A DNA stretch of 64,000 bases from Microvirga mediterraneensis (GTDB lineage: Bacteria; Pseudomonadota; Alphaproteobacteria; Rhizobiales; Beijerinckiaceae), in assembly GCF_013520865.1 (NCBI RefSeq), contig NZ_JACDXJ010000001.1, positions 3,705,501 to 3,769,500 of the forward strand, read 5' to 3'. Shown piece by piece: positions 36,839 through 46,053 of this stretch (position 1 is its first letter; each line of letters opens with the position of its first letter). Under the pieces are notes generated by a model. That model made no database searches, was not told the DNA's origin, and worked only from the letters and a program-made list of their open reading frames with translations. Both the position numbers and the translations under genes were made by a program.

Positions 36839-37066
36839 ATGACGAAACCATTGGAAAGCAAAGCGCTCGCCCGAGCTTACCAAGATGGCATTGAACAGGG
36901 TTTGAAGCTCGCTGCTGAGCGAATGTCTGCATATCTCGAGCACCTGAGTGGTGACCCTCATTCATACATCTCCGAAGTGATCGCAGGCCGCCTGACAGGC
37001 GAAATGGTCGCTGAGCGGATGGAGTTCGCTGAGCCTGTCGCAGACGAATCACAAGTGGTACATTGA
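36839..37066 (+). CDS. small island protein after the tape-measure gene
   Basis: A 75-residue acidic helical protein (MTKPLESKALARAYQDG then LKLAAERMSAYLEHLSG). AGAAGGTG lies 5-6 nt before the ATG, and the gap to the upstream stop is only 10 bp, so it is co-translated with the tape-measure gene. No family is recognised; a tail-assembly chaperone role is conceivable but unsupported. Confidence 0.55.
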   Translation: MTKPLESKALARAYQDGIEQGLKLAAERMSAYLEHLSGDPHSYISEVIAGRLTGEMVAERMEFAEPVADESQVVH

Positions 37067-37105
37067 TGCCGAAGGCTGCAGGCACATGCGGCGAAGGGGG
37101 CATCA

Positions 37106-37549
37106 ATGGATGACGGAAGCTTTATGGCGGGCTTTGTGCCCGCCTTGTCGATGGAGATGGAGATCGCAGCGCCGGAGCTGTCGGCACCGTCTCCCACTCC
37201 GCAGGACCTAGCCTGCTCCATCGCTACCCTTTCGGCCGATGGTTATTCGGCAGAGGAGATCGGCAAAGCCCTCAACATACCGATGGCTCGAGTCCATCGC
37301 ATCGCGCGCCGGAAGGGCATCGATCTTGCCGGCGCCGCTGGCCGGCGTCGGCTTCGTGTCGAACTTCCGGCTGCGCATGTCGAGCGCATCGCCGCCCTAG
37401 CTGCGGTGGCAAAGGTGACCCGTGCCAAGATGATTGAGAGGATGATCGCCGCCGCGCTCGAGGAGGACGATTCCCGGGTGCGCCGCAATCTTGGGAAACG
37501 GGCGCTGCCGAAGCGCCGCTACACCCGAAGAGCGAAGGCGCCGGCATGA
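37106..37549 (+). CDS. DNA-binding protein with HTH and ribbon-helix-helix-like segment
   Basis: A 147-residue protein with two putative DNA-binding parts. Residues about 43-72 form a helix-turn-helix (YSAEEIGKALNIPMARVHRI). Residues about 78-118 look like a ribbon-helix-helix (RLRVELPAAHVERIAALA, then TRAKMIERMIAAAL). The tail is basic. The start has GAAGGGGG upstream. A regulator or partition protein of the island is likely. Confidence 0.6.
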   Translation: MDDGSFMAGFVPALSMEMEIAAPELSAPSPTPQDLACSIATLSADGYSAEEIGKALNIPMARVHRIARRKGIDLAGAAGRRRLRVELPAAHVERIAALAAVAKVTRAKMIERMIAAALEEDDSRVRRNLGKRALPKRRYTRRAKAPA

Positions 37550-37593
37550 AGCGAGGAGGCCCGAAATGGATTCCGGACGCCTAGCCGCTCCTG

Positions 37594-37791
37594 ATGACGC
37601 GAGCTGAGGTTTGCGAATACCTGGATATTCCACCTGAGCGGTTCTTCGAGATCTGCCCTGTCCCGCCTGTCGACCTTGGTGCCAACGTCACCCGCTATCA
37701 TCGCTGGCAGATCTGGGAATGGGCGAACGCCATGCCGCCAACGCTGATGAAATATCGGACCGAGGCCGCGCCCGCCGGCCGGAAGCTATGA
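37594..37791 (+). CDS. AlpA-like small HTH protein
   Basis: A 65-residue protein with the layout of short phage/island HTH proteins: MTRAEVCEYLDIPPERFF, a PVPPVDLG loop, then RYHRWQIWEWANAMP. The ribosome site is weak, so the start is tentative. It is the last island gene before the IS element. Confidence 0.55.
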   Translation: MTRAEVCEYLDIPPERFFEICPVPPVDLGANVTRYHRWQIWEWANAMPPTLMKYRTEAAPAGRKL

Positions 37792-38024
37792 CCGGCGGTT
37801 GAACCTGCCGGCTGTCGTGATAGAGTTCGTAGTTGAGGGGGCGGCGCTAATCCCCTTGGCGCTTACCTGAAGATTAGGATGAGTTCTCGGCCAAGGAACC
37901 TGATCGACAGGACCAGCTTCGGAAGACTTATGCGGTGCCGCCCCCTTCCGAGCGCCCGCTCTTCCTGACCGGCACCTCAAGGTCATGGCCGATACCCGTA
38001 AGATGCATAAGGACCTCGGGAAAG

Positions 38025-38048
38025 CTGCGGCTGATTTTTCAGCCGCAG
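38025..38048 (+). terminator. hairpin just left of the IS element
   Basis: A perfect 10-pair stem (38025-38034 with 38039-38048) encloses TTTT. It lies 8 bp from the IS left end and could insulate the IS or end the island transcript; no T-run follows. Confidence 0.45.
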
Positions 38049-38119
38049 TTCAAGTTTGACCTGCCCCTGAGATTTCCCTCCAACTGGAGTTAGAGTCCGG
38101 CCCATCATAAGGACGGACC

Positions 38120-38386
38120 ATGAAGCGTTCACGGTTTACGGAAGAACAGATCATCGGGATCCTGCGCGAGCAGGAGGCTGGGGCAAAGGCGGCCGATCTG
38201 TGCCGCAAGCACGGCATGTCGGAAGCCACCCTGTATAACTGGAAGGCCAAGTACGGCGGCATGGACGTCTCGGACGCCAAGCGCCTCAAGGCGCTGGAAG
38301 ACGAGAACGCCAGACTGAAGAAGCTGTTAGCCGAATCCATGCTGGATGCCTCGGCCCTGCGCGATCTCCTCTCAAAAAAGTGGTAG
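38120..38386 (+). CDS. IS3-family transposase OrfA
   Basis: An 88-residue protein with the IS3 helix-turn-helix ([16 protein letters not shown], then [19 protein letters not shown]) and a leucine-zipper tail ([14 protein letters not shown]). It binds the IS ends. The frame ends within six A residues and a G (38374-38380), a typical slippage site that lets ribosomes enter orfB. Confidence 0.95.
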   Translation: MKRSRFTEEQIIGILREQEAGAKAADLCRKHGMSEATLYNWKAKYGGMDVSDAKRLKALEDENARLKKLLAESMLDASALRDLLSKKW

Positions 38387-39309
38387 GGCCCGCCGCGAAG
38401 CGCGAAGCCGTCGCGCACCTGCAGGCCGGCTTCGGCCTGTCGGAGCGGCGGGCCTGTACCCTGATCGGGGCTGACCGAAGCACGATCCGATACCGCTCAT
38501 GCCGGCCGGACGATGCCGTCTTGCGCGGCCGCCTGCGTGACCTGGCGCGGGAACGGCGTCGGTTTGGTTATCGGCGGCTGTTCGTGCTGCTTCGGCGTGA
38601 GGGCGAGACGGCGGGTCTCACCCGGATCTACCGCCTCTACCGTGAGGAGGGTCTGGGCGTTCGCAAACGTCAGGCACGTCGGCGGGCGGTCGGCACGCGA
38701 GCGCCCATTCTGGTGGAGGCGAAGGCCAATGCGCGCTGGTCGCTGGACTTTGTCCATGACCAGTTCGCGAACGGCCGGCGCTTTCGCATTCTGAACGTCG
38801 TCGATGACGTGACACGGGAGTGCCTGGCGGCGATCCCCGACACCTCGATCTCAGGCAAGCGGGTCGCCCGGGAGCTGACGACCCTGATTGAGCGACGCGG
38901 CACGCCGGGGATGATTGTGTCCGATAACGGCACCGAACTGACCTCGAATGCCATCCTCGCCTGGTGCACCGAGCACCGGATCGAGTGGCATTACATTGCC
39001 CCAGGCAAGCCGATGCAGAACGGCTACATCGAGTCGTTCAACGGCCGCATGCGCGATGAACTGTTGAACGAGAGCCTGTTCTTCGGACTGGATCATGCCC
39101 GCGAGCTGATCGCCGCCTGGGTCGAGGATTACAACACCGAGAGACCCCACTCTTCCTTGGGTTATCAGACGCCGCAGGCGTTCTCCAAAGCCCTACGAAC
39201 CGCAAGGGACCATCGCGCTGCGCAACGGACAGGCTCCGCGCGCTGGCCCCTTGCTCCTGTCGCGCCATGCGGCCTATCACCGGTCGAGGCTCTAAACGCC
39301 ATTGGATGA
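38380..39309 (+). CDS. IS3-family transposase OrfB
   Basis: A 309-residue DDE integrase-type catalytic subunit, normally made as an OrfAB fusion by -1 frameshifting at the A6G tract. The three acidic residues lie in [21 protein letters not shown] and [16 protein letters not shown], and the tail has [11 protein letters not shown]. The frame is intact, so the element may be active. Confidence 0.95.
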   Translation: MVGPAAKREAVAHLQAGFGLSERRACTLIGADRSTIRYRSCRPDDAVLRGRLRDLARERRRFGYRRLFVLLRREGETAGLTRIYRLYREEGLGVRKRQARRRAVGTRAPILVEAKANARWSLDFVHDQFANGRRFRILNVVDDVTRECLAAIPDTSISGKRVARELTTLIERRGTPGMIVSDNGTELTSNAILAWCTEHRIEWHYIAPGKPMQNGYIESFNGRMRDELLNESLFFGLDHARELIAAWVEDYNTERPHSSLGYQTPQAFSKALRTARDHRAAQRTGSARWPLAPVAPCGLSPVEALNAIG

Positions 39310-39623
39310 AGCTTCGGTGGCAGGTCAGCAATTCTTCGCCCCTGGCTTTTGATCCTCTCCCCCGTTCACATTGACGCATCCGGGAGGCGGCCCAATCAAC
39401 TGGACAATGCGCAAAGCAGGACGTTCCCACAAGTGGTCGCCATACCGCAACTTGCAATTTATAATCGTAAATTCGTCGAAGCCGTCCGAGTACGACATCC
39501 CCGAGCGCGTCGCAGAGCGCAACACTATGGAGCTTTGTGCCCCCGGTGTGCCCCCAATCCTTCAATAGGGCATTAGAACCTGCAATGCAGATTCTAAAAG
39601 CTTCCAATTATCAAAGGGATAGA
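39310..39623. other. IS-to-tRNA stretch
   Basis: A 65-codon frame with a TTG start (39371-39568; INWTMRKAGRSHKWSPYRN and EYDIPERVAERN) may be a minor island gene, but it lacks a ribosome site and stays unassigned. At 39533-39556 lies the second copy of the 24-bp GTGCCCCC unit found at 29920. Confidence 0.35.
39533..39556. repeat. right copy of the GTGCCCCC unit
   Basis: CTTTGTGCCCCCGGTGTG begins a 24-bp match to 29920-29943 with a single C-to-T difference. It lies 68 bp inside the right border and is a probable integrase arm site. Confidence 0.5.
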
Positions 39624-39671
39624 TGGTGCCCAGGGGCGGAATCGAACCACCGACACTGCGATTTTCAGTCG
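39624..39671. repeat. right attachment repeat
   Basis: Identical to 29758-29805 over 48 bp. Here it is the functional 3' half of tRNA-Phe, so the tRNA was restored on integration. The two repeats are 9,866 bp apart. Confidence 0.93.
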
Positions 39672-39699
39672 CATGCTCTACCAACTGAGCTACCTGGGC
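39624..39699 (-). tRNA. tRNA-Phe (GAA)
   Basis: A 76-nt tRNA with encoded CCA. The acceptor GCCCAGG pairs with CCTGGGC. The D arm is AGCTCAGTTGGTAGAGC, the anticodon loop is CTGAAAA giving GAA, and the T arm is GGTGGTTCGATTCCGCC. It is the integration target of the adjacent island. Confidence 0.97.
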
Positions 39700-39799
39700 A
39701 TCCGATGCGCGGCGGAGCCGTGCGCGTCGTGGAGGGGTGTATAGTCAGACCTGAGCCGCATGTCCAGCGGTTCGGACGACAAAATTCGGGGAAATTGAT

Positions 39800-40003
39800 T
39801 CAGGCTTCCCTATCGTCCTCGTCCCGGTCGTCTTCCTCGCTTTCGACGGCCGGAATCGCGTAGCTGCCGGACAGCCAGCGGTTCAGGTCCACGTCGGCGC
39901 AACGCTTCGAGCAGAAGGGCCGGGACTCGGCCTGGGCGGGCTTTCCGCAGATCGGGCATTTGCCGGCCGAAGCGAATGGCTTGTTCTCATTGGCGGCGTT
40001 CAT
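39800..40003 (-). CDS. yacG: DNA gyrase inhibitor YacG
   Basis: A 67-residue zinc-finger protein: CPICGK then CSKRCADVDLNRWLSG supply the four cysteines. YacG binds gyrase and blocks its DNA contact. The tail is unusually acidic (ESEEDDRDEDDREA). AAGGAGG before 40003 fixes the start. It follows maf as in most alphaproteobacteria. Confidence 0.92.
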   Translation of the reverse strand: MNAANENKPFASAGKCPICGKPAQAESRPFCSKRCADVDLNRWLSGSYAIPAVESEEDDRDEDDREA

Positions 40004-40073
40004 GGCGCGCCTCCTTTCCTGCTGAGCGGCAAGGTGGTTGCCGGGGCTCCCTGGCGCAAGGCGGCGAGCGGCG

Positions 40074-40736
40074 TCAGGCCGCGTCGAGCCAGCTGGACCG
40101 GACGGGATAGCCCTCCCCGTCGAGCAGGGCCGCCGCCTCGTAAAGGGGCAGGCCCACCACGTTGGAATAGGACCCGACCAGCTTGACCACGAAGGTGCCG
40201 GCGAGGCCCTGGATGGCATAGCCGCCGGCCTTGCCGCGCCAGTCGCCGGAGGCGAGATAGCGCTCGAACTCATCGCGGGAGAGACGCTTGAAACGCACGC
40301 GGGTTTCCACCAGCCGCTCGCGGACGGAGTCCTTCGGCGTGATAAGACAAACGGACGTATAAACCCGGTGGGCGCGGCCCGAGAGAAGCCTCAGGCAGCC
40401 TGCCGCCTCGTCCACGAGCTCCGCCTTGGGCAGGATCCGCTTGCCGACGACCACGACCGTGTCGGCGGACAGGATATAGGCGTCCTTGAGGTCTTCGCGG
40501 ACCCGGGCGACCTTACGGGCCACCTCCGCCTTCGAACGGGCCAGCCGCTTGGCCAGATCCTTGGCGCTCTCGTTCTTCAAGGGCGTCTCGTCCACATCGG
40601 CGGGCAGAAGGGCATCGGGCTCGATGCCGGCCTGCTGCAGCAGGCCGAGCCTGCGCGGCGAGGCGGACGCGAGCACAAGCTTCGGACGCCCGCTGGGATT
40701 CGACACCTCGGAAGAAGACGCCACTTTTCTCTCCAC
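40074..40736 (-). CDS. maf: Maf-family nucleotide pyrophosphatase
   Basis: A 220-residue Maf/Ham1-type hydrolase of non-canonical nucleoside triphosphates. Signatures are [30 protein letters not shown] and YAIQGLAG. It may start at GTG 40736; a slightly later start cannot be excluded. Gene order maf-yacG is conserved in the group. Confidence 0.92.
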   Translation of the reverse strand: MERKVASSSEVSNPSGRPKLVLASASPRRLGLLQQAGIEPDALLPADVDETPLKNESAKDLAKRLARSKAEVARKVARVREDLKDAYILSADTVVVVGKRILPKAELVDEAAGCLRLLSGRAHRVYTSVCLITPKDSVRERLVETRVRFKRLSRDEFERYLASGDWRGKAGGYAIQGLAGTFVVKLVGSYSNVVGLPLYEAAALLDGEGYPVRSSWLDAA

Positions 40737-40831
40737 GCTCCGGGATCCTGCGGGATCCGTCCAGGATACTCATCGGCACAAACGGCCACGCTGGGTGCAA
40801 CATGGCACCGGGCCGGCTTGAATCAAGTCGA

Positions 40832-41686
40832 TCAGGCGACGGGGGGCGGCTCGACATCGGACGGGGACGGGCCGACTCCGGCGATACCTGAGCCGTCCTG
40901 CCGGTCCAGCTTGCGGTAGCGCATCACGCTGATCGGGATCGTCGCCAGGAAGGCGACCGTGATCAGGCTCAGCATCTCCCATGGGAAGCTGATGAGCAGG
41001 CCGAACGCCGCGACCGACAGGACGAAGATCGGCAGAACCCACTGGCGCGGCACGTACTTGCCCATGGTCTTTCCCGAATAGGTCGGAATCGTCGAGACCA
41101 TGAGGAATGCGACGCCGACCACATAGACGAGGATGATGGGCCCGACGGAGGAATCCTGAATGGGAATGCCGAGGAACGAGAGGTAAAGCGGCAGCAGGGC
41201 GCACATGGCCCCCATCGGGGCCGCCATGCCCACGAAGAAGTTCTTCTTCCATTCGGGCCGGTTCGGGTCGTCGATCATGACGTTGAACCGCGCCAGGCGA
41301 AGGGCCGCCGCGATGGCGAGCACGATGGAGCCGATCCACCCGACCCGTCCCAGCTCGTGCAGCACGAAACTGTAGATGATCAACGCCGGAGTGACGCCGA
41401 AATTCAGGAAGTCGGCCAGGGAATCGAGCTCCGCGCCGAACCGGGAGGTTCCCTTCAGGAGACGGGCGATGCGCCCATCGACGCCGTCCAGGAAGGCGGC
41501 CACGATCACCGCCACGACCGCCCGCTCATATTGCCCGTCGAAGGCCAGCCGTATGGCCCAGAGCCCCAGGCAGAGAGCAATCAGGGTGATGATGTTGGGG
41601 GCGATCATCCGGAAGGGGACCGGCTTGAAAAGCCGCTTGCGCGGCTCGTTCGGGTCGGGAGCGAAGGGCGGAAAAAGGTCACTCAT
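40832..41686 (-). CDS. pssA: CDP-diacylglycerol-serine phosphatidyltransferase
   Basis: A 284-residue membrane enzyme making phosphatidylserine. The CDP-alcohol phosphotransferase motif DG-x2-DGRIAR-x8-G-x3-D-x3-D is at FLDGVDGRIARLL then FGAELDSLADF. Several hydrophobic helices follow. It lies downstream of psd, the next enzyme, in the order usual for rhizobia. Confidence 0.93.
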   Translation of the reverse strand: MSDLFPPFAPDPNEPRKRLFKPVPFRMIAPNIITLIALCLGLWAIRLAFDGQYERAVVAVIVAAFLDGVDGRIARLLKGTSRFGAELDSLADFLNFGVTPALIIYSFVLHELGRVGWIGSIVLAIAAALRLARFNVMIDDPNRPEWKKNFFVGMAAPMGAMCALLPLYLSFLGIPIQDSSVGPIILVYVVGVAFLMVSTIPTYSGKTMGKYVPRQWVLPIFVLSVAAFGLLISFPWEMLSLITVAFLATIPISVMRYRKLDRQDGSGIAGVGPSPSDVEPPPVA

Positions 41687-41697
41687 GGCACCAACCT

Positions 41698-41747
41698 AGC
41701 GCATCGAGCGGAAAATGGATCCGGTTTTCCGCCTTGAACGATGCGCT
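41698..41747. repeat. palindromic repeat between pssA and psd
   Basis: AGCGCATCG (41698-41706) and CGATGCGCT (41739-41747) frame an inner inverted pair CGGAAAA/TTTTCCG. This 50-bp palindrome type is widespread between genes in related Rhizobiales (from general knowledge). A degenerate relative may start near 12433. Confidence 0.55.
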
Positions 41748-41889
41748 CATCAAGAGGAGAGCATAGGGGCCAGCCCGAGCCATAAGCAGAGCTGGACAGT
41801 TTGCGCGTGACGGAAAAGCGCAAACCGCGTCAACGGTTCCGCCCAAGCGGCCCGCCGTGAAGCCTTCCCTTCCAGCGGGCGAGAGGGCA

Positions 41890-42591
41890 TCAGCCCACGC
41901 GGTACTGGCGCGCCGGCTCGTTGGCGGTCAGGTCCGCGAGCACCGTCTCGCCGGCTACCGCCGTCTGGCCGAGACCCACGAGAACCTGGGCGTTGAGCGG
42001 CACGAAAATGTCGAGGCGCGAGCCGAACCGGATCAGGCCGAAGCGCTCGCCGGTGCTCAGATGCTCACCCACCTTCACGAAGGACACGATGCGCCGGGCC
42101 ACGAGGCCGGCGATCTGCACCACGCCGATCTTCGTGCCCGCCGTCTCGATCACGAGGGCGTTGCGCTCGTTGTCCTCGCTCGCCTTGTCCAGCTCCGCGT
42201 TGAGGAAGAGGCCCGGCGTGTAGAGGATCTGGGCGATCCGGCCCGTGACCGGGGAGCGGTTCACGTGGCAGTCGAACACGTTCATGAAGACCGAGATGCG
42301 GGTCATCGGCTCGGGCGGCAGGTCGAGCTCGGCCGGCGGCACTGCGGTGGTGATGAGGTTCACCCGGCCGTCGGCCGGGGAGACCACGAGGCCTTCCCGG
42401 ATCGGCGTCACGCGCGGCGGATCGCGGAAGAAGTAGCAGACCCAGACGGTCAGGATCGCGCCGATCCAGCCGAGCGGCGACCAGAGCCACGCCAGGACGA
42501 TCGTCGCAAACAGCGCGATCAGGATGAAGGGATAGCCCTCCTTGTGGATCGGCACGAAGATGCGGCGCATCGATTCCAGGATATCGGTCAT
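41890..42591 (-). CDS. psd: phosphatidylserine decarboxylase
   Basis: A 233-residue short-form proenzyme converting phosphatidylserine to phosphatidylethanolamine. Self-cleavage at the Gly-Ser in [11 protein letters not shown] makes the pyruvoyl group. [16 protein letters not shown] carries the conserved histidine and membrane-facing part, and one TM segment ([16 protein letters not shown]) is near the N terminus. The ATG at 42591 fits. Confidence 0.94.
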   Translation of the reverse strand: MTDILESMRRIFVPIHKEGYPFILIALFATIVLAWLWSPLGWIGAILTVWVCYFFRDPPRVTPIREGLVVSPADGRVNLITTAVPPAELDLPPEPMTRISVFMNVFDCHVNRSPVTGRIAQILYTPGLFLNAELDKASEDNERNALVIETAGTKIGVVQIAGLVARRIVSFVKVGEHLSTGERFGLIRFGSRLDIFVPLNAQVLVGLGQTAVAGETVLADLTANEPARQYRVG

Positions 42592-42647
42592 CGTTTCTCA
42601 AGCCTTAAGAGCATTCGTTTGGGGATGGCAGGCGAAAGAGCTTTTTG

Positions 42648-44561
42648 TCAACCTGCCACGCTCTCGGGGCTGCGCTCTTCCTCCTCAGCCCGCTTGAGGG
42701 TTTCGCGGGCCTCATCCGCCTCGCGCTGGCGGTTCCACATGGCGGCATAGACCCCGCCAAGGCTCAGCAGGCTCGCATGGTTGCCCCGCTCGACCACCCG
42801 GCCCTGGTCGAGGACGATGATCTCGTCGGCTCCGATGACTGTGGACAACCGATGGGCGATCACCAGGGTGGTCCGTCCCCGGCTGACCCGGTCGAGGGCG
42901 TCCTGGATCTCCTTCTCGGTGAAGGTGTCGAGGGCCGAGGTCGCCTCGTCGAGCACCAGGATCGGAGGGCTCTTGAGGATCGTGCGGGCGATGGCTACGC
43001 GCTGCTTCTCACCCCCGGAGAGCTTCAGGCCGCGCTCGCCCACCGGCGTATCGTAGCCCTCCGGCAGGAGCGCGATGAAGCGGTCGATCTGGGCGAGGCG
43101 CGCGGCCTCCCTCACCTCTTCCGGGCTCGCATCCCAGCGGCCGTACTGGATATTGTAACCGATGGTGTCGTTGAACAGCACCGTGTCCTGCGGAACCATG
43201 CCGATGACCTTGCGCAGGGAGGCCTGCTGGACCTCGGCGATGTTCTGCCCGTCGATCAGGATGCGCCCGCTGGTGGGCTCGTAGAAGCGGAAAAGCAGGC
43301 GCGAGATGGTCGATTTGCCCGCGCCCGAAGGCCCGACGATGGCCACCGTATGGCCCGCCGGCACCTCGAAGCTCACGCCCTTGAGGATGGGGCGCTCGGG
43401 AACATAGGAGAAGTGCACGTCCTCGAAGCGCACGACGCCCTCGGCCACCTGAAGCGGCTTGGCGCCGGGCTTGTCCTGGATCTCGGGGTTGCGCTCGATG
43501 ATCGCGAACATGTCGTCGATGTCGATGAGAGCCTGTTTGATCTCGCGGTAGAGCATGCCCATGAAGTTCAGCGGGATATAGAGCTGCACCAGCATGGCGT
43601 TGACGAGCACGAAGCTGCCGATGGAGGCGCGTCCCGCCATGATGTCCCGCGCCGCCAGGACCATGACGATGGCCATGCCGATGGAGAAGATCACGGCCTG
43701 ACCGGCATTGAGGACGGCAAGCGACGTATAGGTTTGAGTGGAAGCGCTCTCGAACTTGGCCATGGAGCGGTCGTAGCGGGCGGTCTCCCGCTGCTCGGCG
43801 CCGAAATACTTCACCGTCTCGTAATTCAGGAGGGAATCGACCGCCTTGGTGTTCGCATCCGTATCGGAATCGTTCATCTGCTTGCGGATCGAGATCCGCC
43901 ATTGGGTCGCCTTGTAGGTATAGGCCAGATAGACGACCACCATCACGAAGACGACAGCGGAATAGACCCAGTTGAACTCCCAGGCGAGCAGCCCCAGCAC
44001 GAGGATGAACTCGAGGATCGTCGGGACGAGGGTGAGCACCACGAGACGCGACAGTTCCTCGATGCCCTCGCGGCCGCGTTCCAGGACGCGGGTCAGTCCG
44101 CCTGTCTTGCGCTCCAGGTGGAAGCGCAGGGATAGGCGATGCATGTGCTCGAAGGTCTGCAGCGCGAGATTGCGCACCGCATGCATGGCGACCTTGGCGA
44201 AGAGGCCGTCGCGTATCTGGGTCAGCACTGCCATGAGGATGCGCGTGACGCCATAGACCACGGTGAGCAGGATCGGCGCCTTCCACAGCCAGGAGCCCGA
44301 CGTGGCGGCCGCCTCGGCGCTCTGCCCGGCGCTGCCCGTGACGGCCACAAGGGCGTCGGTCGCCCATTTGAAGGCGAAGGGCGTGACCATGGTGACGCCC
44401 TTCGCCACCAGGAGCAGGCCGAAGGCCAGGAACACCCGTCGCTGGAGATCGGGCCTGCCGTGGGGCCAGAGATAGGGCCAGAGTTTCGTCCAGGTGGCCG
44501 CCAAGCCGTTGGGCTTCGGCGCAGCAGCGCTCGTCGTCGGGACGGCGGTAGAGGGGGGCAT
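42648..44561 (-). CDS. Atm1-type ABC exporter
   Basis: A half-transporter of about 637 residues with an N-terminal six-helix domain and a C-terminal ATPase: Walker A GPSGAGKST, signature LSGGEKQR, Walker B ILVLDEATSALD. The set KPNGLAATWTKLWPYLWPHG, RKTGGLTRVLERGREGIEEL and YRSMAKFE-like sequences is typical of bacterial Atm1 relatives that export glutathione conjugates and heavy metals. The ATG at 44561 is preferred to a TTG two codons earlier. Confidence 0.9.
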   Translation of the reverse strand: MPPSTAVPTTSAAAPKPNGLAATWTKLWPYLWPHGRPDLQRRVFLAFGLLLVAKGVTMVTPFAFKWATDALVAVTGSAGQSAEAAATSGSWLWKAPILLTVVYGVTRILMAVLTQIRDGLFAKVAMHAVRNLALQTFEHMHRLSLRFHLERKTGGLTRVLERGREGIEELSRLVVLTLVPTILEFILVLGLLAWEFNWVYSAVVFVMVVVYLAYTYKATQWRISIRKQMNDSDTDANTKAVDSLLNYETVKYFGAEQRETARYDRSMAKFESASTQTYTSLAVLNAGQAVIFSIGMAIVMVLAARDIMAGRASIGSFVLVNAMLVQLYIPLNFMGMLYREIKQALIDIDDMFAIIERNPEIQDKPGAKPLQVAEGVVRFEDVHFSYVPERPILKGVSFEVPAGHTVAIVGPSGAGKSTISRLLFRFYEPTSGRILIDGQNIAEVQQASLRKVIGMVPQDTVLFNDTIGYNIQYGRWDASPEEVREAARLAQIDRFIALLPEGYDTPVGERGLKLSGGEKQRVAIARTILKSPPILVLDEATSALDTFTEKEIQDALDRVSRGRTTLVIAHRLSTVIGADEIIVLDQGRVVERGNHASLLSLGGVYAAMWNRQREADEARETLKRAEEEERSPESVAG

Positions 44562-44666
44562 ACGCAAGGATCCAATCGAAATGTCGGATCCCGATATAGT
44601 CGATCATCGGGATGAATTCACCCCGAGTCTGTCATTGTTCTAACTTATGCGGCCTGCATGAGAGCT

Positions 44667-45974
44667 TCAGTTGCTCTTGGGCTCCTGATCGCCCGGCAGG
44701 ACGAAAACCTGTCCCGGATAGATCAGGTTCGGATTTCTGATCTGTTCCTGGTTCGCGCCGTAGATCACCGTATAGCGCAGGCCCTTGCCGTAGATCCTCT
44801 GGCTGATGCGCCAGAGATTGTCGCCCCGGGACACGATGGTGGTATTGATGTTCGGGACCACGACCGTTCCGGCACTGGCCATCTGCCCTTCAGGCAGGGC
44901 GGAGGCCACCTCGCGGGCGGGCTGCGCCCGGGTGGACGGCTGGGCCGGCGTCGGGGCCTGAGGCTGTCCGGAGGCCACCTGGACCGGGACGTTGAAACCC
45001 ACCTCCGCCCGTGACCTGACCTGCCCCGAGACCGGATCGACGTCGTCGAGCCGGATCCGGTAATCGCCGGGCTTCACCCCGTTGGCGATCGAGAAGGAGA
45101 CCTTGCCGTCGCCGCCTGCCCCGCCCGGAGCGATGAAGCTCTCGTTGAGGTAGAGGCGCACGGTCGCGCCCGGCGCCGACAGGCCGGACACGAAGAGCTT
45201 CCCTTCCTCCGCCTCGACAGTCACGATCTTGATCTCGGGCCGCGGGGCCGGCTGCGCGGGGGCAGCCGGTGGGGAGGACGTGGCCGGCGGGACGCTTGCC
45301 TGCTGCTGCGGCGCCGGCTGACCGGGCTGCGGCGTGGCCGGAGGGGTCTCGGCGGTCTTCGTCTCGGTTTTCGTTTCGGGCTTGGGCTCCTCGGCCACCT
45401 TGGCGGGCGGCTCGGGATTGGAGAGGACCACCGTCGGCTTGTCCGGCGCCGTCAGGGTCACGAGAGGCCGCGTCTTGGCATCGGTGATGACGACCGTCAC
45501 GCTCTGGGACGAGCGCTGGCGGGTACCGTCCGGCGCGATGGATTGCAGCACCACCAGATGGGAACCCGGCGGCAGAGGCGGAGGCACGATGGCGAACAGG
45601 CCGGAAGCATCGGCTGCGGCGCGGGCATGAACCTGATCGCCTCGCAGCAACTCGATGGTGGCCCCAGGGGCGGCACGCCCGGCGATCACGCTCTCGCCGT
45701 CCGGCTCGACGCGCACCAGATCGAAGGAGGGAGCGACCGGACCGTCCTTGGGCTTCGCGGCGGCAGCCTCGGCAGAACCGGCCGGTTTGGCGGCAGCCTG
45801 CTGGCCGGAAGCCGCTTGGGATGCGGCGGATGGCTGGGCGGGCACGGCCGTCTGCGGAGAATCCGACCTTCCGGTCCAGGACCAGTACAGCACCCCGAGA
45901 AGAACTGCGACAACCGCTGCAGCAGCAACGCCGAGCAACGCAATTGTACCTTTTATTTCCTTCGGTTCCGCCAT
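44667..45974 (-). CDS. LysM-domain envelope protein
   Basis: About 435 residues. One N-terminal TM helix (IALLGVAAAAVVAVLLGVLY) anchors the protein. Two Ig-like repeats follow (SVIAGRAAPGATIELLRGD and KLFVSGLSAPGATVRLYLN) separated by Pro/Ala-rich linkers. The C terminus is a LysM domain (VSRGDNLWRISQRIYG to LIYPGQVFVLP) that binds peptidoglycan. A cell-wall or division-related role is likely. The start at 45974 (MAEPKEIKG) is preferred over one 11 codons upstream. Confidence 0.85.
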   Translation of the reverse strand: MAEPKEIKGTIALLGVAAAAVVAVLLGVLYWSWTGRSDSPQTAVPAQPSAASQAASGQQAAAKPAGSAEAAAAKPKDGPVAPSFDLVRVEPDGESVIAGRAAPGATIELLRGDQVHARAAADASGLFAIVPPPLPPGSHLVVLQSIAPDGTRQRSSQSVTVVITDAKTRPLVTLTAPDKPTVVLSNPEPPAKVAEEPKPETKTETKTAETPPATPQPGQPAPQQQASVPPATSSPPAAPAQPAPRPEIKIVTVEAEEGKLFVSGLSAPGATVRLYLNESFIAPGGAGGDGKVSFSIANGVKPGDYRIRLDDVDPVSGQVRSRAEVGFNVPVQVASGQPQAPTPAQPSTRAQPAREVASALPEGQMASAGTVVVPNINTTIVSRGDNLWRISQRIYGKGLRYTVIYGANQEQIRNPNLIYPGQVFVLPGDQEPKSN

Positions 45975-46053
45975 GGTGCTTTTCTCGAACGCGGCACTTT
46001 CGTGCATTTAAACCGTTTATCTTTCAAAAGGCTACGGCCATAAAGGACAATTA

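Larger units (their letters stand above)
38057..39327 (+). mobile_element. IS3-family insertion sequence
   Basis: A 1271-bp element with related terminal inverted repeats: TGACCTGCCCCTGAGATTTC on the left and, on the complementary strand, TGACCTGCCACCGAAGCTTC on the right. It carries two overlapping frames, orfA and orfB, in the -1 arrangement of the IS3 family (IS407-like by protein appearance). No 3-5 bp target duplication is visible at the two ends. It lies inside the tRNA-Phe island. Confidence 0.88.
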
